Assembly (NCBI RefSeq): GCF_900106855.1
Contig: NZ_FNWI01000004.1
Location: 1,178,001-1,242,000 of the forward strand
Length of the DNA stretch: 64,000 nucleotides
Source: Varibaculum massiliense
GTDB lineage: Bacteria; Actinomycetota; Actinomycetes; Actinomycetales; Actinomycetaceae
Reading direction: 5' to 3'
The notes beneath the pieces are model-generated. The model did not search any database. It was not told the DNA's origin and saw only the letters and a program-made list of their open reading frames with translations. The translations under genes were made by a program, and so were the position numbers. Positions within the stretch are counted from its first letter, which is position 1. Each line of letters begins with the position of its first letter. This document shows, piece by piece, positions 26,955 to 37,241 of the stretch.

Positions 26955-27790
26955 GACCGCTCCCGAAGCCTGGGATCGAGTACCTCGCGCAGCCCATCAC
27001 CTAAAAGGTTGAACCCTAAAACAGTGAGCGCAATCCCAAGGGCTGGCCACAGCGCCAACTGCGGAGTGACCAGCAGCGACTTTTGAGCCTCAAATAGCAT
27101 TAACCCCCAGGTGGGAGTGTCCGGGCGGGTACCTAACCCCAGGTAGGAAAGGGCGGCCTCCGCCAAAATCGCCAGGGCGAAACTCACCGAGGCCTGCACA
27201 ATGATTGTGGGAGCGATGTTGGGTAACACGTGGGTGAAGGTGGCGCGATAGCGAGGAGTACCTGCTGCCCTGGCCGCCACCATATAGTCTTGCGACATTA
27301 CCCCCAAGGTGGCTGCTCGGATATTGCGGGCAAACGCGGGAATCGAAGCTATCCCGATCGCCACCATCGCCGTCCAGGTGGAACCGGATCCGCGTGCCGC
27401 CGCCAGCAATATCGCCAGGAGTAGGGCGGGGAAAGCATAGAGAATGTCTAGGCTACGCTCAATAATTCTTGCCGGAAATCCTCCGCGCCCCGCAGCATAA
27501 ACACCCAAGGGAACCCCGATAATAGCTCCGATACTGACCGATACTATCCCTACCAGCAGACAGATTCCGGCTCCCGAAAGCATCCTTGAGAACACATCCC
27601 GCCCGAAATCATCAGTGCCGAAAATATGGGAAGCGGAGGGCGCACTTAAACGCTGCTCGCTAACTTCCGTGGGGTCAAAGGGCAGGTAAAAGAAGGACAC
27701 TATTCCCATCAGCACTATTAGGCTTACCAGCGCAATCCCCATCCACAGGTTGGGGTGGCGGCGTAGCGATAGTTCCCGACCAGTCTTCAT
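26951..27790 (-). CDS. Peptide ABC importer permease (OppC/DppC type)
   Basis: 279 aa. A first span, then the periplasmic FGTDDFGRDVFSRMLSGA motif that marks OppC/DppC permeases. The docking loop AARAAGTPRYRATFTHVLPN and the late EAALSYLGLGTRPDTPTWG block follow. Overlaps its neighbours by 4 nt on each side. Confidence 0.95.
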   Translation of the reverse strand: MKTGRELSLRRHPNLWMGIALVSLIVLMGIVSFFYLPFDPTEVSEQRLSAPSASHIFGTDDFGRDVFSRMLSGAGICLLVGIVSVSIGAIIGVPLGVYAAGRGGFPARIIERSLDILYAFPALLLAILLAAARGSGSTWTAMVAIGIASIPAFARNIRAATLGVMSQDYMVAARAAGTPRYRATFTHVLPNIAPTIIVQASVSFALAILAEAALSYLGLGTRPDTPTWGLMLFEAQKSLLVTPQLALWPALGIALTVLGFNLLGDGLREVLDPRLRERS

Positions 27791-28749
27791 CGCTCCACCC
27801 CCTGCCGGATTCGCGGATCCAGTAGCTGGTAAACCACATCTACCAGTGCGTTAATTACCAGTACCGCGGCGACCAGAATCATCACTACCGCTTGCACCAC
27901 GGTTAAATCTCGTTGCCCGACTGCCGCAATCAGGTAGGTACCCAAACCGGGAATCGCAAAAACCTGTTCCACCACGATTGCTCCCACCAGCAGGGTGGAA
28001 AGTTGCAGTCCCAAGACTGTAATTACCTGTAAAGATGCGTTTCTCACCCCGTGATGCAGCAGCGCCCCCGGAAAACGCCAACCAATCGCCCTCGCCGTGC
28101 GGAAATAGTCTTGTTTGATTACTTCGATAAAAGCCGAGCGGGTGTAACGGGTAAGTACCGCTCCTTGCACTATCCCTATCGAAAGTGCCGGTAGGAACAG
28201 GTAGCGCGCCCATTCCAGCGGATCTTCCTGGAAAGAAACATACCCGTTCGCTGGAAGCACCTGAAGTTTCACCGCGAAAACTATGGTTAGCAACATTCCG
28301 GCTAAAAATGCGGGGATGGCCATTCCTAACTGGCTGAGGACAGACACTATAATCCCGCTTTTGCGGTTGCGGCGCAGCGCCCCGAACATACCCAGGGGGA
28401 TTGCCAACACTAAAGCCAGAATCATTCCCGCAAACACCAGCGAAAATGTGGCCTCTAGGCGGTGGGGAAGCTGCTGAGAAATTGCCTGTCCGGTAAATAT
28501 AGAGGTTCCCGGATCTAGCCTTAGCATCCCACCCAACCAGCTGAAATAACGTAACAGTAGCGGCTGATCTAGTCCCATAGTTGCTCGCAGTTGCGCCACT
28601 GAAGCCGGATCGGCATTCGCCCCTAAAATTACGCCAGTCACGTCCCCCGGCAGCAGATTTATCAGCAAAAACACCACCAGGGAGGCCACTATCAGGCTGA
28701 CTAATAGGGTCGCAATCCGTTTAAGGATGGCTTTTGCTGGCGCTTTCAT
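27787..28749 (-). CDS. Peptide ABC importer permease (OppB/DppB type)
   Basis: 320 aa. Typical OppB layout: an N-terminal span, LPGDVTGVILG and LGLDQPLLLRYFSWLGGML in the exported loop, docking loop YFRTARAIGWRFPGALLHHGVRNA and a terminal VYQLLDPRIR. It pairs with the OppC-type permease. Confidence 0.95.
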   Translation of the reverse strand: MKAPAKAILKRIATLLVSLIVASLVVFLLINLLPGDVTGVILGANADPASVAQLRATMGLDQPLLLRYFSWLGGMLRLDPGTSIFTGQAISQQLPHRLEATFSLVFAGMILALVLAIPLGMFGALRRNRKSGIIVSVLSQLGMAIPAFLAGMLLTIVFAVKLQVLPANGYVSFQEDPLEWARYLFLPALSIGIVQGAVLTRYTRSAFIEVIKQDYFRTARAIGWRFPGALLHHGVRNASLQVITVLGLQLSTLLVGAIVVEQVFAIPGLGTYLIAAVGQRDLTVVQAVVMILVAAVLVINALVDVVYQLLDPRIRQGVER

Positions 28750-28750
28750 C

Positions 28751-30253
28751 TCAGCTCTGGTAACTAATAGACGATAGGTCGAAGGACAGCCCGGTTACAT
28801 TCGCGGCTAGGCCGGAAATATCGGACTTGGTGACAATCAAATTCGGTAGCAGCCACAAGAACCCGGCAGCGGCATCATCAGAAAGCACCTTCGCCGCCTC
28901 TTTCATATATTTGACCTGGTCTTCCGGGGTACCCTCATCGGCTTTTTGATACAAATCCCGGAACTGCTGCGAATCGTAATGCCAGTAATAGTCGGTGTTG
29001 GTGAAGCGAGAAATATCGCGCGGCTCCATGTGGGCAACGATGGTGAGGTCGTAGTTAGATTTGACCATCACTTCATCTATCCAGCGCGCCGGGAACTCTA
29101 GCTGTTCAATCTCTAAGGTAATCCCCACTTTAGAAAGCTGGCTCTTGATATGGGTAGCGGCACCCGCAGCATAAGGCAAAGTAGGAATCCGCATCTTAAG
29201 CGTGAGCCCCTCGCCGTATCCCGCCTCTGCCAGCAGTTTCTTGGCTTTTTCCCGATTCAAGGGATAGGCAGTCGACAAATCTTCATACCAGGGATCAGTT
29301 GGCGGCACCATCGATCCAATCATCAAGCCTTTGCCTGCCCAAACAGCATCCCGCACCGCTTTACGGTCCAGAGCATAATTTATAGCTTGGCGCACTCGTT
29401 TATCTTTGAGGGCTTCGCTCTGCTGATTCATCCCCATCACTACTTCTCCGTTAGTGTGGCCTTCCAGCACTTTGAACCGGGAATCATCACTGAACTTATC
29501 GAGTGCCTGCGGGGCTGCCAGGTTAGAAATAATATCTAGTGAGCCGGACAGCATCGCGGTATTCATCGCGTTAGGGTCAGAGAAGTACCGGAAAGTCGCT
29601 CCCTTTACCTTGGGTTTTTCTCCCCAATACTTTTGGTTAGTGGCTAACTGGATCTCTTCGCCCTGCCGCCACTCTTTCAAGGTGTAAGGACCTGAACCAG
29701 CCGGCTTAGTAGCCAAATCGCCCTTATCGAGTGCCTGGGGATCATAAATAATCCCGGCAGTGGAACTCAGGTAATACAGCCAGGCGTTCGAGGGGTGCGA
29801 CAGCTCAAACTGGACTTTGTTACCCCCGAGGTCTTTCACCGCTTTTAAGGCTTCCATTTCTTGTTTGCGGGTAGGGCTCACGGTCTTATCGTTTAGGAGG
29901 TAGTTAAAAGACTTTTCGACCGCTGCCCCATCAACCGGCGCACCGGAAGCAAACTTCGCGTCCTTCAAAGTAAATGTGTAAGTCTTACGATCGGCAGACA
30001 CCTGGTAATCTTTTGCCAGCAGCGGCACCAGCTTGCCTTTGCCGTCTACTCGCAACAGGGTTTCATACACGTTATAGAGCAGCGCATAGGTAATCGCCGC
30101 CGCATCGTTATGCGAAGGATCCAAAGTCGAGGGCGTAGCATGCACCCCAATCGTGAGCACGCGCTCGGATTTATTACTTGAAGAATTGGTACTGGAACAG
30201 CCAGCTAACACTAAACCGGCTACCGCCAGCACGGCCAAAAGACGCTTACGCAA
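28751..30253 (-). CDS. Peptide/nickel-type ABC substrate-binding lipoprotein (SBP_bac_5)
   Basis: 500 aa. Signal peptide ends in LAGCSS (lipid-modified Cys). The family-5 fold shows LTIGVHATPSTLDPSHNDAA at the N-terminus, YTFTLKDAKFASGAPVDGAAV, and VRQAINYALDRKAVRDAV. Such proteins bind oligopeptides, dipeptides, nickel or sugars; the ligand is not evident. First gene of the five-gene leftward operon, 1 nt from the OppB-type gene. Confidence 0.94.
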   Translation of the reverse strand: MRKRLLAVLAVAGLVLAGCSSTNSSSNKSERVLTIGVHATPSTLDPSHNDAAAITYALLYNVYETLLRVDGKGKLVPLLAKDYQVSADRKTYTFTLKDAKFASGAPVDGAAVEKSFNYLLNDKTVSPTRKQEMEALKAVKDLGGNKVQFELSHPSNAWLYYLSSTAGIIYDPQALDKGDLATKPAGSGPYTLKEWRQGEEIQLATNQKYWGEKPKVKGATFRYFSDPNAMNTAMLSGSLDIISNLAAPQALDKFSDDSRFKVLEGHTNGEVVMGMNQQSEALKDKRVRQAINYALDRKAVRDAVWAGKGLMIGSMVPPTDPWYEDLSTAYPLNREKAKKLLAEAGYGEGLTLKMRIPTLPYAAGAATHIKSQLSKVGITLEIEQLEFPARWIDEVMVKSNYDLTIVAHMEPRDISRFTNTDYYWHYDSQQFRDLYQKADEGTPEDQVKYMKEAAKVLSDDAAAGFLWLLPNLIVTKSDISGLAANVTGLSFDLSSISYQS

Positions 30254-30373
30254 GGATCTCCCCTTTATCGGCGATAGGTCATGATCGCTTCAATCATAGT
30301 CGCTAACCCGCCCCGCCCGAATTTCCCGCTCACTGTCCGCTATGAGGATGAGCCCAATAACCACAGCCTAGGG

Positions 30374-30482
30374 CGCGGGGGAAGAAGTTTTTCCTCCTGC
30401 CCAAAAACTCGAAAAATCCCCAAGGGTATTTTCCGAGTTTTACGCCCGCCTACCCTGCTCGGATAAAACTTCTTCCCCCGCG
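30374..30482 (-). repeat. Palindromic structured element, copy B
   Basis: Perfect 18-bp outer stem (30374-30391 with 30465-30482). Read on the minus strand, the internal loop sequences ATCCGAG...GGCGGGCGT and GGGCAGGAGGA match copies A and C, while both stems have other sequence (inner stem AAAACTCG/CGAGTTTT). It is in the oppA-tRNA-Lys interval. Confidence 0.8.
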
Positions 30483-30676
30483 AGCATCTTGGCATGCTGA
30501 CTAATCAATGCATACGGGCTAACCAGAAGGATGGAACATCTTTCGCGCTGAAGAATCGGCTGCGGTAAACACAAATTATGAATGAATAGCGAAAATGTGT
30601 TGGGGTGCTGATTTTGGTGGATTGGCTAGCGATTTTTGGGTTTTACACATGCTTTCACGAACTTCGAGCCCGAGGT
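30483..30676. other. Intergenic spacer without recognised feature
   Basis: About 190 bp between palindrome copies B and C. I see no gene and no clear regulatory site; TTCGAGCCC near 30663 resembles a T-loop fragment. Confidence 0.4.
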
Positions 30677-30780
30677 GCGGGGGCTAGGTTTTATCCGAGT
30701 GGGTGCGGTGGGCATAAGAATTTGGAAAACGTCGCTACGTTTTCCAAATTCTTGGGCAGGAGGAAAAACCTAGCCCCCGC
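30677..30780 (+). repeat. Palindromic structured element, copy C
   Basis: Perfect 16-bp outer stem (30677-30692 with 30765-30780) and a perfect 17-bp inner stem closing on CGCT. The conserved internal loop is ATCCGAG...GGTGGGCAT on one side and GGGCAGGAGGA on the other. It is closest to copy A and, like it, is followed by the CGCGCCAGCCCT-CACGGGTTCG fragment. Confidence 0.8.
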
Positions 30781-30830
30781 ACCAAACCCTCCCCGCGCCA
30801 GCCCTCACGGGTTCGATCCCCGGAGGCTCA

Positions 30831-30871
30831 AAATTGTTTAAGCCCGGCACAAGACCGAGCTTAAACAATTT
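30831..30871. terminator. Long hairpin with conserved tip
   Basis: A 13-bp stem AAATTGTTTAAGC/GCTTAAACAATTT encloses CGG-CACAAGA-CCG, the same tip as the tRNA-Ala terminator stem at 8684-8722. Probably one of two tandem terminators after tRNA-Lys. Confidence 0.6.
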
Positions 30872-30908
30872 AGTGTAAGTAATCTTTGACGGACTCCTCG
30901 TTGTGCTA

Positions 30909-30928
30909 GTAATCCCTGTCGGGATTAC
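30909..30928. repeat. Short perfect hairpin
   Basis: GTAATCCC/GGGATTAC with loop TGTC. It follows CGGACTCCTCGTTGT (30889-30903), which is repeated at about 30984-30998 next to the tRNA-Lys 3' end. Confidence 0.5.
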
Positions 30929-30950
30929 ACACAACTTCGTCCTCCTCACT

Positions 30951-30976
30951 AATAAAAAAAGCCCGAAGGCTTTTTT
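30951..30976 (-). terminator. Terminator of tRNA-Lys
   Basis: AAAAAAAGCC-CGAA-GGCTTTTTT: a GC stem flanked by A and T runs, so it can work in both directions. It is about 22 nt past the tRNA-Lys 3' end. Confidence 0.75.
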
Positions 30977-30997
30977 CACCGTTCGGACTCCTCGTTG

Positions 30998-31070
<73 letters not shown>

Positions 31071-31216
31071 CTGCCACAAAGGCACGTTTTATTCTACAAG
31101 GGCAGCCGTCATTTCCCAACTTGGATTTTGGTTGCTTACCTCACTAAAGAACCCGTAAAGTAGTATTCAAATCCCTCCATTAAAGGGTGGGAATTTAGTT
31201 CTAGGAAAGGGTTTTC

Positions 31217-32431
31217 ATGCTCACGCCAACTACTTTTGGAACCCCGATGTCGAAATCTGCTTTGCGAGTATTACTTCTCGGCTCGGGAGAGTTAGGTAAA
31301 GAACTGGCTATTGCATTTACCCGCCTGGGGGTGGAAGTCCACGCCGCAGATCGTTACCAGAATGCACCCGCACAGCAGGTGGCACATTATTCCTACGTCC
31401 TAGATATGACTGATGGTAAACAGATTGATTTCCTGGTGAAAAAGGTGCGACCTCACTTTATTATTCCGGAAATCGAAGCCATCGCCACCGGTACTTTGGA
31501 AGAAATTGCCGCTTCCAGCCAGGCCACGGTAATCCCCACTGCCCATGCCACTCGCCTGACTATGGATCGGGAAGGGATTCGCCGCCTCGCCGCGGAAGAA
31601 CTAGGGATTCCCACTTCCCGTTACCTGTTTGCCTCTGGGGAAGAGGAAATGCGCCAAGCGGTAGACCAAATCGGTCTACCCTGCATCGTAAAACCGGTAA
31701 TGTCCTCTTCTGGCAAAGGGCAGTCCCTGCTGAAAACCCGCGAGGATATCGAGCCTGCCTGGCATTACGCTCTTGAAGGAGGACGCGGAGCCAGCCAGGG
31801 AAGAGTAATCGTAGAGGGACTGGTCGATTTCGACTATGAAATCACGCTCCTAACGGTGCGTTCTCTCGACCAGCAGACCGGAAAAACGATCACCAGTTTT
31901 TGCGAACCGATTGGCCACCTGCAGGTAAATGGCGACTACCACGAGTCATGGCAACCGGCACCAATGGACAGTGGTGTGCTAGAAAAGGCGCAAGCTATTG
32001 CCGAAAAAGTTACCACCGCCCTAGGTGGACGCGGACTGTTCGGGGTGGAACTGTTTATTTGCGGTGACGAAGTCCTATTTTCTGAAGTATCGCCGCGTCC
32101 TCACGACACCGGCATGGTGACCATGGCTTCTGGTTATCTTTCCGAGTTTGAACTGCATGCCCGCGCTATTTTAGGGCTGCCGGTCGATACCCGCCTGCGC
32201 ACCCCGGCGGCCTCTGCGGTAATTTGCGCACCACTTGCCAGTGCGGCTCCGGTTTATCGTGGTTTAGCGCCGGCTCTCGCTATTCCAGAAGTAGATTTAA
32301 GGCTATTTGGTAAACCCAATTCTCGCCCCGGCAGACGCATGGGGGTGGCATTGGCGCGAGGAAATAACATTGACCAGGCACGAGAACGAGCAAAACAAGC
32401 CGCCGAATTAATCACGGTACAAGATGCCTGA
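31217..32431 (+). CDS. purT: Formate-dependent GAR transformylase PurT
   Basis: 404 aa ATP-grasp enzyme that uses formate and ATP to formylate glycinamide ribonucleotide in purine synthesis. Visible: [19 protein letters not shown] at the N-terminus, PEIEAIAT, the ATP-binding [11 protein letters not shown] loop, and [33 protein letters not shown] split across residues 274-306. Start ATG 31217 has AGGAAAGGG upstream; a second ATG 10 codons later is less likely. PurT removes the need for 10-formyl-THF at this step, useful to an anaerobe. Confidence 0.96.
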   Translation: MLTPTTFGTPMSKSALRVLLLGSGELGKELAIAFTRLGVEVHAADRYQNAPAQQVAHYSYVLDMTDGKQIDFLVKKVRPHFIIPEIEAIATGTLEEIAASSQATVIPTAHATRLTMDREGIRRLAAEELGIPTSRYLFASGEEEMRQAVDQIGLPCIVKPVMSSSGKGQSLLKTREDIEPAWHYALEGGRGASQGRVIVEGLVDFDYEITLLTVRSLDQQTGKTITSFCEPIGHLQVNGDYHESWQPAPMDSGVLEKAQAIAEKVTTALGGRGLFGVELFICGDEVLFSEVSPRPHDTGMVTMASGYLSEFELHARAILGLPVDTRLRTPAASAVICAPLASAAPVYRGLAPALAIPEVDLRLFGKPNSRPGRRMGVALARGNNIDQARERAKQAAELITVQDA

Positions 32432-32652
32432 TATGAGAAGAATAATAGTTCTCCCTTTCGGTTAAACCCTATTTTCTCGCTTTCCCGTGTCTATCTTGAC
32501 CATATTAAGCGGCAAATACCAGCGGTTTCATTTTTAAGTTTCCGCCTTTATCAGTTATATTTTTGATATTCTTTATCTAAATATAGAAATACCCTATCGC
32601 CAGCGTTAATATAAAAGACAAATGCAAACCTCAAAAACGGAAAGGCAAAAGT

Positions 32653-32976
32653 ATGGCCAGGAAAACCAGAATTGTTCTGATTGATGATATTAATGGCGAA
32701 CTCGGGGATGAAACCATTAAGTTCGGTCTTGACGGTGTTGATTACGAAATCGATTTAACTACCGAAAATGCCGCAAAGTTACGCGAGCTTCTCGATCCTT
32801 GGATTCAGGCGGGACGGCGGGTAGGGGGACGCCGCGTCGCCGGTACTGACACTCGCCCCGCCTCCGACGCTGCCAAGATTCGCGCTTGGGCGCAGGAACA
32901 AAATATGCAGGTTTCTGAAAAAGGACGCATTTCCGCGAAGGTGCGTGCCGCCTACTATCGCACTCATTTGAAATAA
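32653..32976 (+). CDS. lsr2: Lsr2-family nucleoid protein
   Basis: 107 aa. The N-terminal oligomerisation domain (residues 5-55: IVLIDDINGELGDETIKFGLDGVDYEIDL in pieces) and C-terminal DNA-binding domain with IRAWAQEQNMQVSEKGRIS are typical. In place of the usual RGR minor-groove motif the core reads KGR at about 93-95. Lsr2 silences AT-rich DNA. Its own upstream 220 bp is AT-rich, a possible autoregulatory target. Confidence 0.95.
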   Translation: MARKTRIVLIDDINGELGDETIKFGLDGVDYEIDLTTENAAKLRELLDPWIQAGRRVGGRRVAGTDTRPASDAAKIRAWAQEQNMQVSEKGRISAKVRAAYYRTHLK

Positions 32977-33029
32977 TTTCGGGACTTATACCCCGTGCAA
33001 CCTCAGCTTTAAAATGAAAGACTAAAGAT

Positions 33030-33764
33030 ATGACTTACAAATTGATACTGCTCCGTCATGGGCAAAGCGAATGGAATGCTAAGAATCTTTTCACCGGCTG
33101 GGTAGATGTTCCTCTATCCGATCAGGGTCGCCAAGAGGCTACCCACGGCGGTGAACTAATGAAGCAAGAGAACATCTTGCCGGATATCGTATTCACCTCC
33201 CTGCTGCGGCGGGCGATTATGACCGCCAACCTTTCTTTGGATGCCGCTGATCGGCATTGGATTCCGGTTAAGCGCAGCTGGCGCCTCAATGAGCGGCATT
33301 ACGGCGCTTTGCAGGGCAAAGACAAGAAAGCTATCCGCGACCAGTATGGCGATGAACAGTTCATGTTGTGGCGCCGCTCCTACAGCACTCCTCCCCCAGA
33401 AATCGAACTGGGTTCCGAGTTCTCTCAAGACACTGATCCGCGTTATGCCGGGGAACCGATTCCCAGCACCGAATGCCTAGAGCAGGTTTTGGAGCGCTTA
33501 CTGCCCTATTGGGAACAGGAAATCGTTCCCGAGCTGAAGACTGGCAAGACGGTGCTGGTGGCAGCCCATGGTAATTCGCTGCGCGCGATTGTAAAGCACC
33601 TGGATCAGATTAGTGACGAGGATATTTCTGGTTTGAATATTCCTACCGGGGTGCCCCTATATTACGAGCTGGATGAAAATCTGCAGCCAGTTAAAAAGGG
33701 CGGAACCTACTTGGATCCGGATGCCGAAGCTAAGATTGCAGCAGTAGCCAACCAGGGTAAATAG
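33030..33764 (+). CDS. gpmA: 2,3-bisphosphoglycerate-dependent phosphoglycerate mutase
   Basis: 244 aa; interconverts 3- and 2-phosphoglycerate. The histidine-phosphatase RHGQSEWN motif (phospho-His about 10), [12 protein letters not shown] with the catalytic Glu, and [14 protein letters not shown] with the second His are all present. It is 53 nt after lsr2 and followed by a strong terminator stem. Confidence 0.97.
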   Translation: MTYKLILLRHGQSEWNAKNLFTGWVDVPLSDQGRQEATHGGELMKQENILPDIVFTSLLRRAIMTANLSLDAADRHWIPVKRSWRLNERHYGALQGKDKKAIRDQYGDEQFMLWRRSYSTPPPEIELGSEFSQDTDPRYAGEPIPSTECLEQVLERLLPYWEQEIVPELKTGKTVLVAAHGNSLRAIVKHLDQISDEDISGLNIPTGVPLYYELDENLQPVKKGGTYLDPDAEAKIAAVANQGK

Positions 33765-33779
33765 TTCTTTTTTTCTGAC

Positions 33780-33808
33780 AGTCCCCGAGGGCGACCTCGG
33801 GGACTTTG
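33780..33808 (+). terminator. Terminator after gpmA
   Basis: Perfect 11-bp stem AGTCCCCGAGG/CCTCGGGGACT with loop GCGA, followed by TTGT. T-rich DNA also precedes it, so it can act on the other strand. Confidence 0.75.
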
Positions 33809-34101
33809 TCGCACCTACCCCTGCGACCTCGGTTAATGAGGTTAATCGAGCTGCGCCCTCCATAAGGGAAACAGGAGTTTTTTTGGAATTACGCGTGCGG
33901 ACAGGGAAATAAAAAGTATGAATTACCGCAACTTTGGCGTATCTCACTACCGCAAGAGCGATAAATATGGCAGACTGAGTTTAGGCGCAACCAGCGCTCG
34001 TGTCGCAGGTGACACGTGGGGATTAGTTTCCTCGCAGTTACAAAAAGACACTCCACTCGGATCGTCGGGCACGTACCTGCCCGTGGAGGAGATATATAAA
34101 T
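33809..34101 (+). promoter_or_regulatory. Leader region of the sugar-importer ATPase gene
   Basis: About 290 bp. A stem CGGGCA/TGCCCG (about 34068-34085) lies directly before the ribosome site GGAGGAG of the ATPase gene, and GTGTC/GACAC pair near 34000-34015. A 67-codon frame starting at 33918 overlaps the ATPase start but has no recognisable product. The stem close to the ribosome site could modulate translation. Confidence 0.35.
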
Positions 34102-35235
<1,134 letters not shown>

Positions 35236-35263
35236 TCTAATCAAATAGCAACAGCAATTGTTG

Positions 35264-35291
35264 GGGGGCAGGCATTTTGCCTGCCCCCCCC
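35264..35291 (+). terminator. GC-rich hairpin with poly-C tract
   Basis: GGGGGGCAGGCA/TGCCTGCCCCCC around TTT, 28 nt after the ATPase stop, with the C side extended to ten C. No U-run, so termination efficiency is uncertain. Confidence 0.55.
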
Positions 35292-35309
35292 CCACTGCTG
35301 TATAACAAT

Positions 35310-35361
35310 AATCTGGCTCCTAGACTGGGAACGTCCTAGGAGCCAGATTTTTTCTTTTTAT
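35310..35361 (+). terminator. Strong rho-independent terminator
   Basis: A perfect 14-bp stem AATCTGGCTCCTAG/CTAGGAGCCAGATT with a 12-nt loop, followed by TTTTTCTTTTT. It ends the ATPase transcript. Confidence 0.85.
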
Positions 35362-35414
35362 TTACTGAAGCCAATCAACCAGGTAACGACTGGATTCTTT
35401 TATTTTTGAGGAGC

Positions 35415-35438
35415 CGCGTCCTCGTCCCTAAGGACGCG
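35415..35438. terminator. Hairpin between convergent genes
   Basis: CGCGTCCT/AGGACGCG with an 8-nt loop, 37 nt past the stop of the leftward CAP-domain gene. No clear U-run on either strand. Confidence 0.45.
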
Positions 35439-35474
35439 ACCCTCTTTGGGACCGTTAGGTTTAGAAAACGCAAG

Positions 35475-37241
35475 TTACCCAACGGAGTATGCGGGCAGCT
35501 TCAGCTCGTAGAGAGAAGCTGACATGAACGAGGTGAGCCAGAACTGCACGGTGGGACGAATCTGCTTGCCCTTCATATCGGGGGTCAGAGTCAAAGTGTC
35601 ACCAGTTCCCACCTGCTTACCGTTTTGGTCTTTCCAGATCACATCGGTGTAGCGCTCAACCGAATCGGAGTTACCCTGCAAGGTGACCTTGGCGATTAGC
35701 TTGTCGCCCTGGCGAACTACCTGATCCTGATCGAATCCGTAGTATTCCAGCTTCAGCGGTTCAGAAATCGAGGTACCCACCGGGTTGGTAACCTTCAAGC
35801 GGAAGCGCAAGGACTCGGCCTCGGCGCGGTTAGCAATCGGAGCCGACCGCAGCAGACCCCATTTATCTTCGGTGCGAGCACCGGGAGCGTAGTCCAGATC
35901 GTTCGCGGTTCCGTAGAAGCGGTGATCATCGGGAATCCGGAACTTGTCCTTGACGTCCTCCCAAGTCTTACCGGCATCCTTGGAGCGCTGCCACTGGTAC
36001 TTCATACCGGTGGAGCCCTGCACGGTCAGCTTGGCCGGTTCGGCGTATCCACCCTGCGCTACCCGAGGGGCGGCATTCACCTTGATCTGGGGAGCCATCT
36101 GGCTGGAGGAGATCATGGGATCGAACAGCTTCACGGTGTAGGTGTAGGAGGGGCGAGTAGCACCTTTAATCCCGGTAACGCTGACCGTGTAGTCACGGGA
36201 GCCATCGCTACCTACCGGCAGATCCTTGATCTTCGGCATCTTGATTAGCAAGGTGTTGTAGTAGTTCCAGGTTCCCGGACCCTGCCCGTCACGGTCGTTA
36301 CTTAGAACGGTGGTGGGAACTTCCGCGCCTTCCGGACCAGTCACGCGTACCTGAGCTTTCGAGAGGTCAGGGCGCTGCGACTTGCTTTCGCCACGGAAGG
36401 AGATGCTCCAGCGTTCCACATCGTCACGGTCATCGCGGTTGGTGGTCAGCAACTGGTAGGGGAAGTAACCGGCAGACGGCCAAGTCATAACTTCCGGCTT
36501 GTAAGCGCTGTCATTAACCAGCTGCTTGTTGTTGAAATCAGGGGTGTTGACCAAGTGATCACCGGTTACCACAATCGCGTTGTAACCATTGACATTCCCA
36601 TAAGAAGAGGTAGCCAAAGTGGGATCCATCAGGGCAATGCGGTGCCCCAGGCGGTCATTGGAGCCAACCTTGGTCATGGTAGAAGCACCCAAGTTAGAAG
36701 GATCAATGAAGTACCACAGAATCTGCTCGGCAGGAGTTTGTCCGGAACCATCAGAAAGGTTAGAGATGGCGGCCCCCTGCTTTGCTTTTTGGGAGAAGCA
36801 CTTGGAGTTTTCTTGAATCGAGTGAGAGAGCCGACCGTTGGCAGCCATATTAAGCGCAGCCTGCTGTGCGTAATCTTGCAGTCCGGAAGTCATATCCATC
36901 TTGACTGCCTCGGCACCATTGAGACCGCGGAAGAAGTTAAGAGCCCGACCTACTGAGTTAGCGGTGGTGGGGTTGGCTACCCCCGCGCGGCATTTATTAT
37001 GATCCGCACCGTTGTTGGGGCTTTCGGGGTAATCGGTATCGGCAATATCGCTAAGGTAACGGGTGCGTACCGCTTCGCGGTTGTTGGTGTCAATGGCATT
37101 AGCAGTGACTGCACTAGAACCTGCGGCGGAGGTGTTGGTGAAAAAGGTAGCTGCATCGGCCAGGTTGACACCTGCCGCAACCACACCTGCGACTAGAACG
37201 CCAGCGACTAATGTCTTGGCATGTTCTTTCCACGTTTTCAT
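35475..37241 (-). CDS. Secreted CAP/SCP-domain protein
   Basis: 588 aa. A signal peptide (about 1-31, ending ADAATF) is followed by a CAP-like domain (about 85-225) with NFFRGLNGAEAVKMD, DYAQQAALNMAANGRLSHSI (His in the usual CAP place), and NGYNAIVVTGDH. From about 230 on there are Ig-like or surface-repeat regions, including YQWQRSKDAGKTW, a motif common in actinobacterial surface proteins. No LPXTG or C-terminal membrane span, so it is probably released. Function unknown; CAP proteins are often host-facing. Confidence 0.8.
   Translation of the reverse strand: MKTWKEHAKTLVAGVLVAGVVAAGVNLADAATFFTNTSAAGSSAVTANAIDTNNREAVRTRYLSDIADTDYPESPNNGADHNKCRAGVANPTTANSVGRALNFFRGLNGAEAVKMDMTSGLQDYAQQAALNMAANGRLSHSIQENSKCFSQKAKQGAAISNLSDGSGQTPAEQILWYFIDPSNLGASTMTKVGSNDRLGHRIALMDPTLATSSYGNVNGYNAIVVTGDHLVNTPDFNNKQLVNDSAYKPEVMTWPSAGYFPYQLLTTNRDDRDDVERWSISFRGESKSQRPDLSKAQVRVTGPEGAEVPTTVLSNDRDGQGPGTWNYYNTLLIKMPKIKDLPVGSDGSRDYTVSVTGIKGATRPSYTYTVKLFDPMISSSQMAPQIKVNAAPRVAQGGYAEPAKLTVQGSTGMKYQWQRSKDAGKTWEDVKDKFRIPDDHRFYGTANDLDYAPGARTEDKWGLLRSAPIANRAEAESLRFRLKVTNPVGTSISEPLKLEYYGFDQDQVVRQGDKLIAKVTLQGNSDSVERYTDVIWKDQNGKQVGTGDTLTLTPDMKGKQIRPTVQFWLTSFMSASLYELKLPAYSVG

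Noticed and set aside
30605-30841. 78-codon frame across palindrome copy C
   Set aside because: It runs through the palindrome and the T-arm-like fragment and has no ribosome site or family match.
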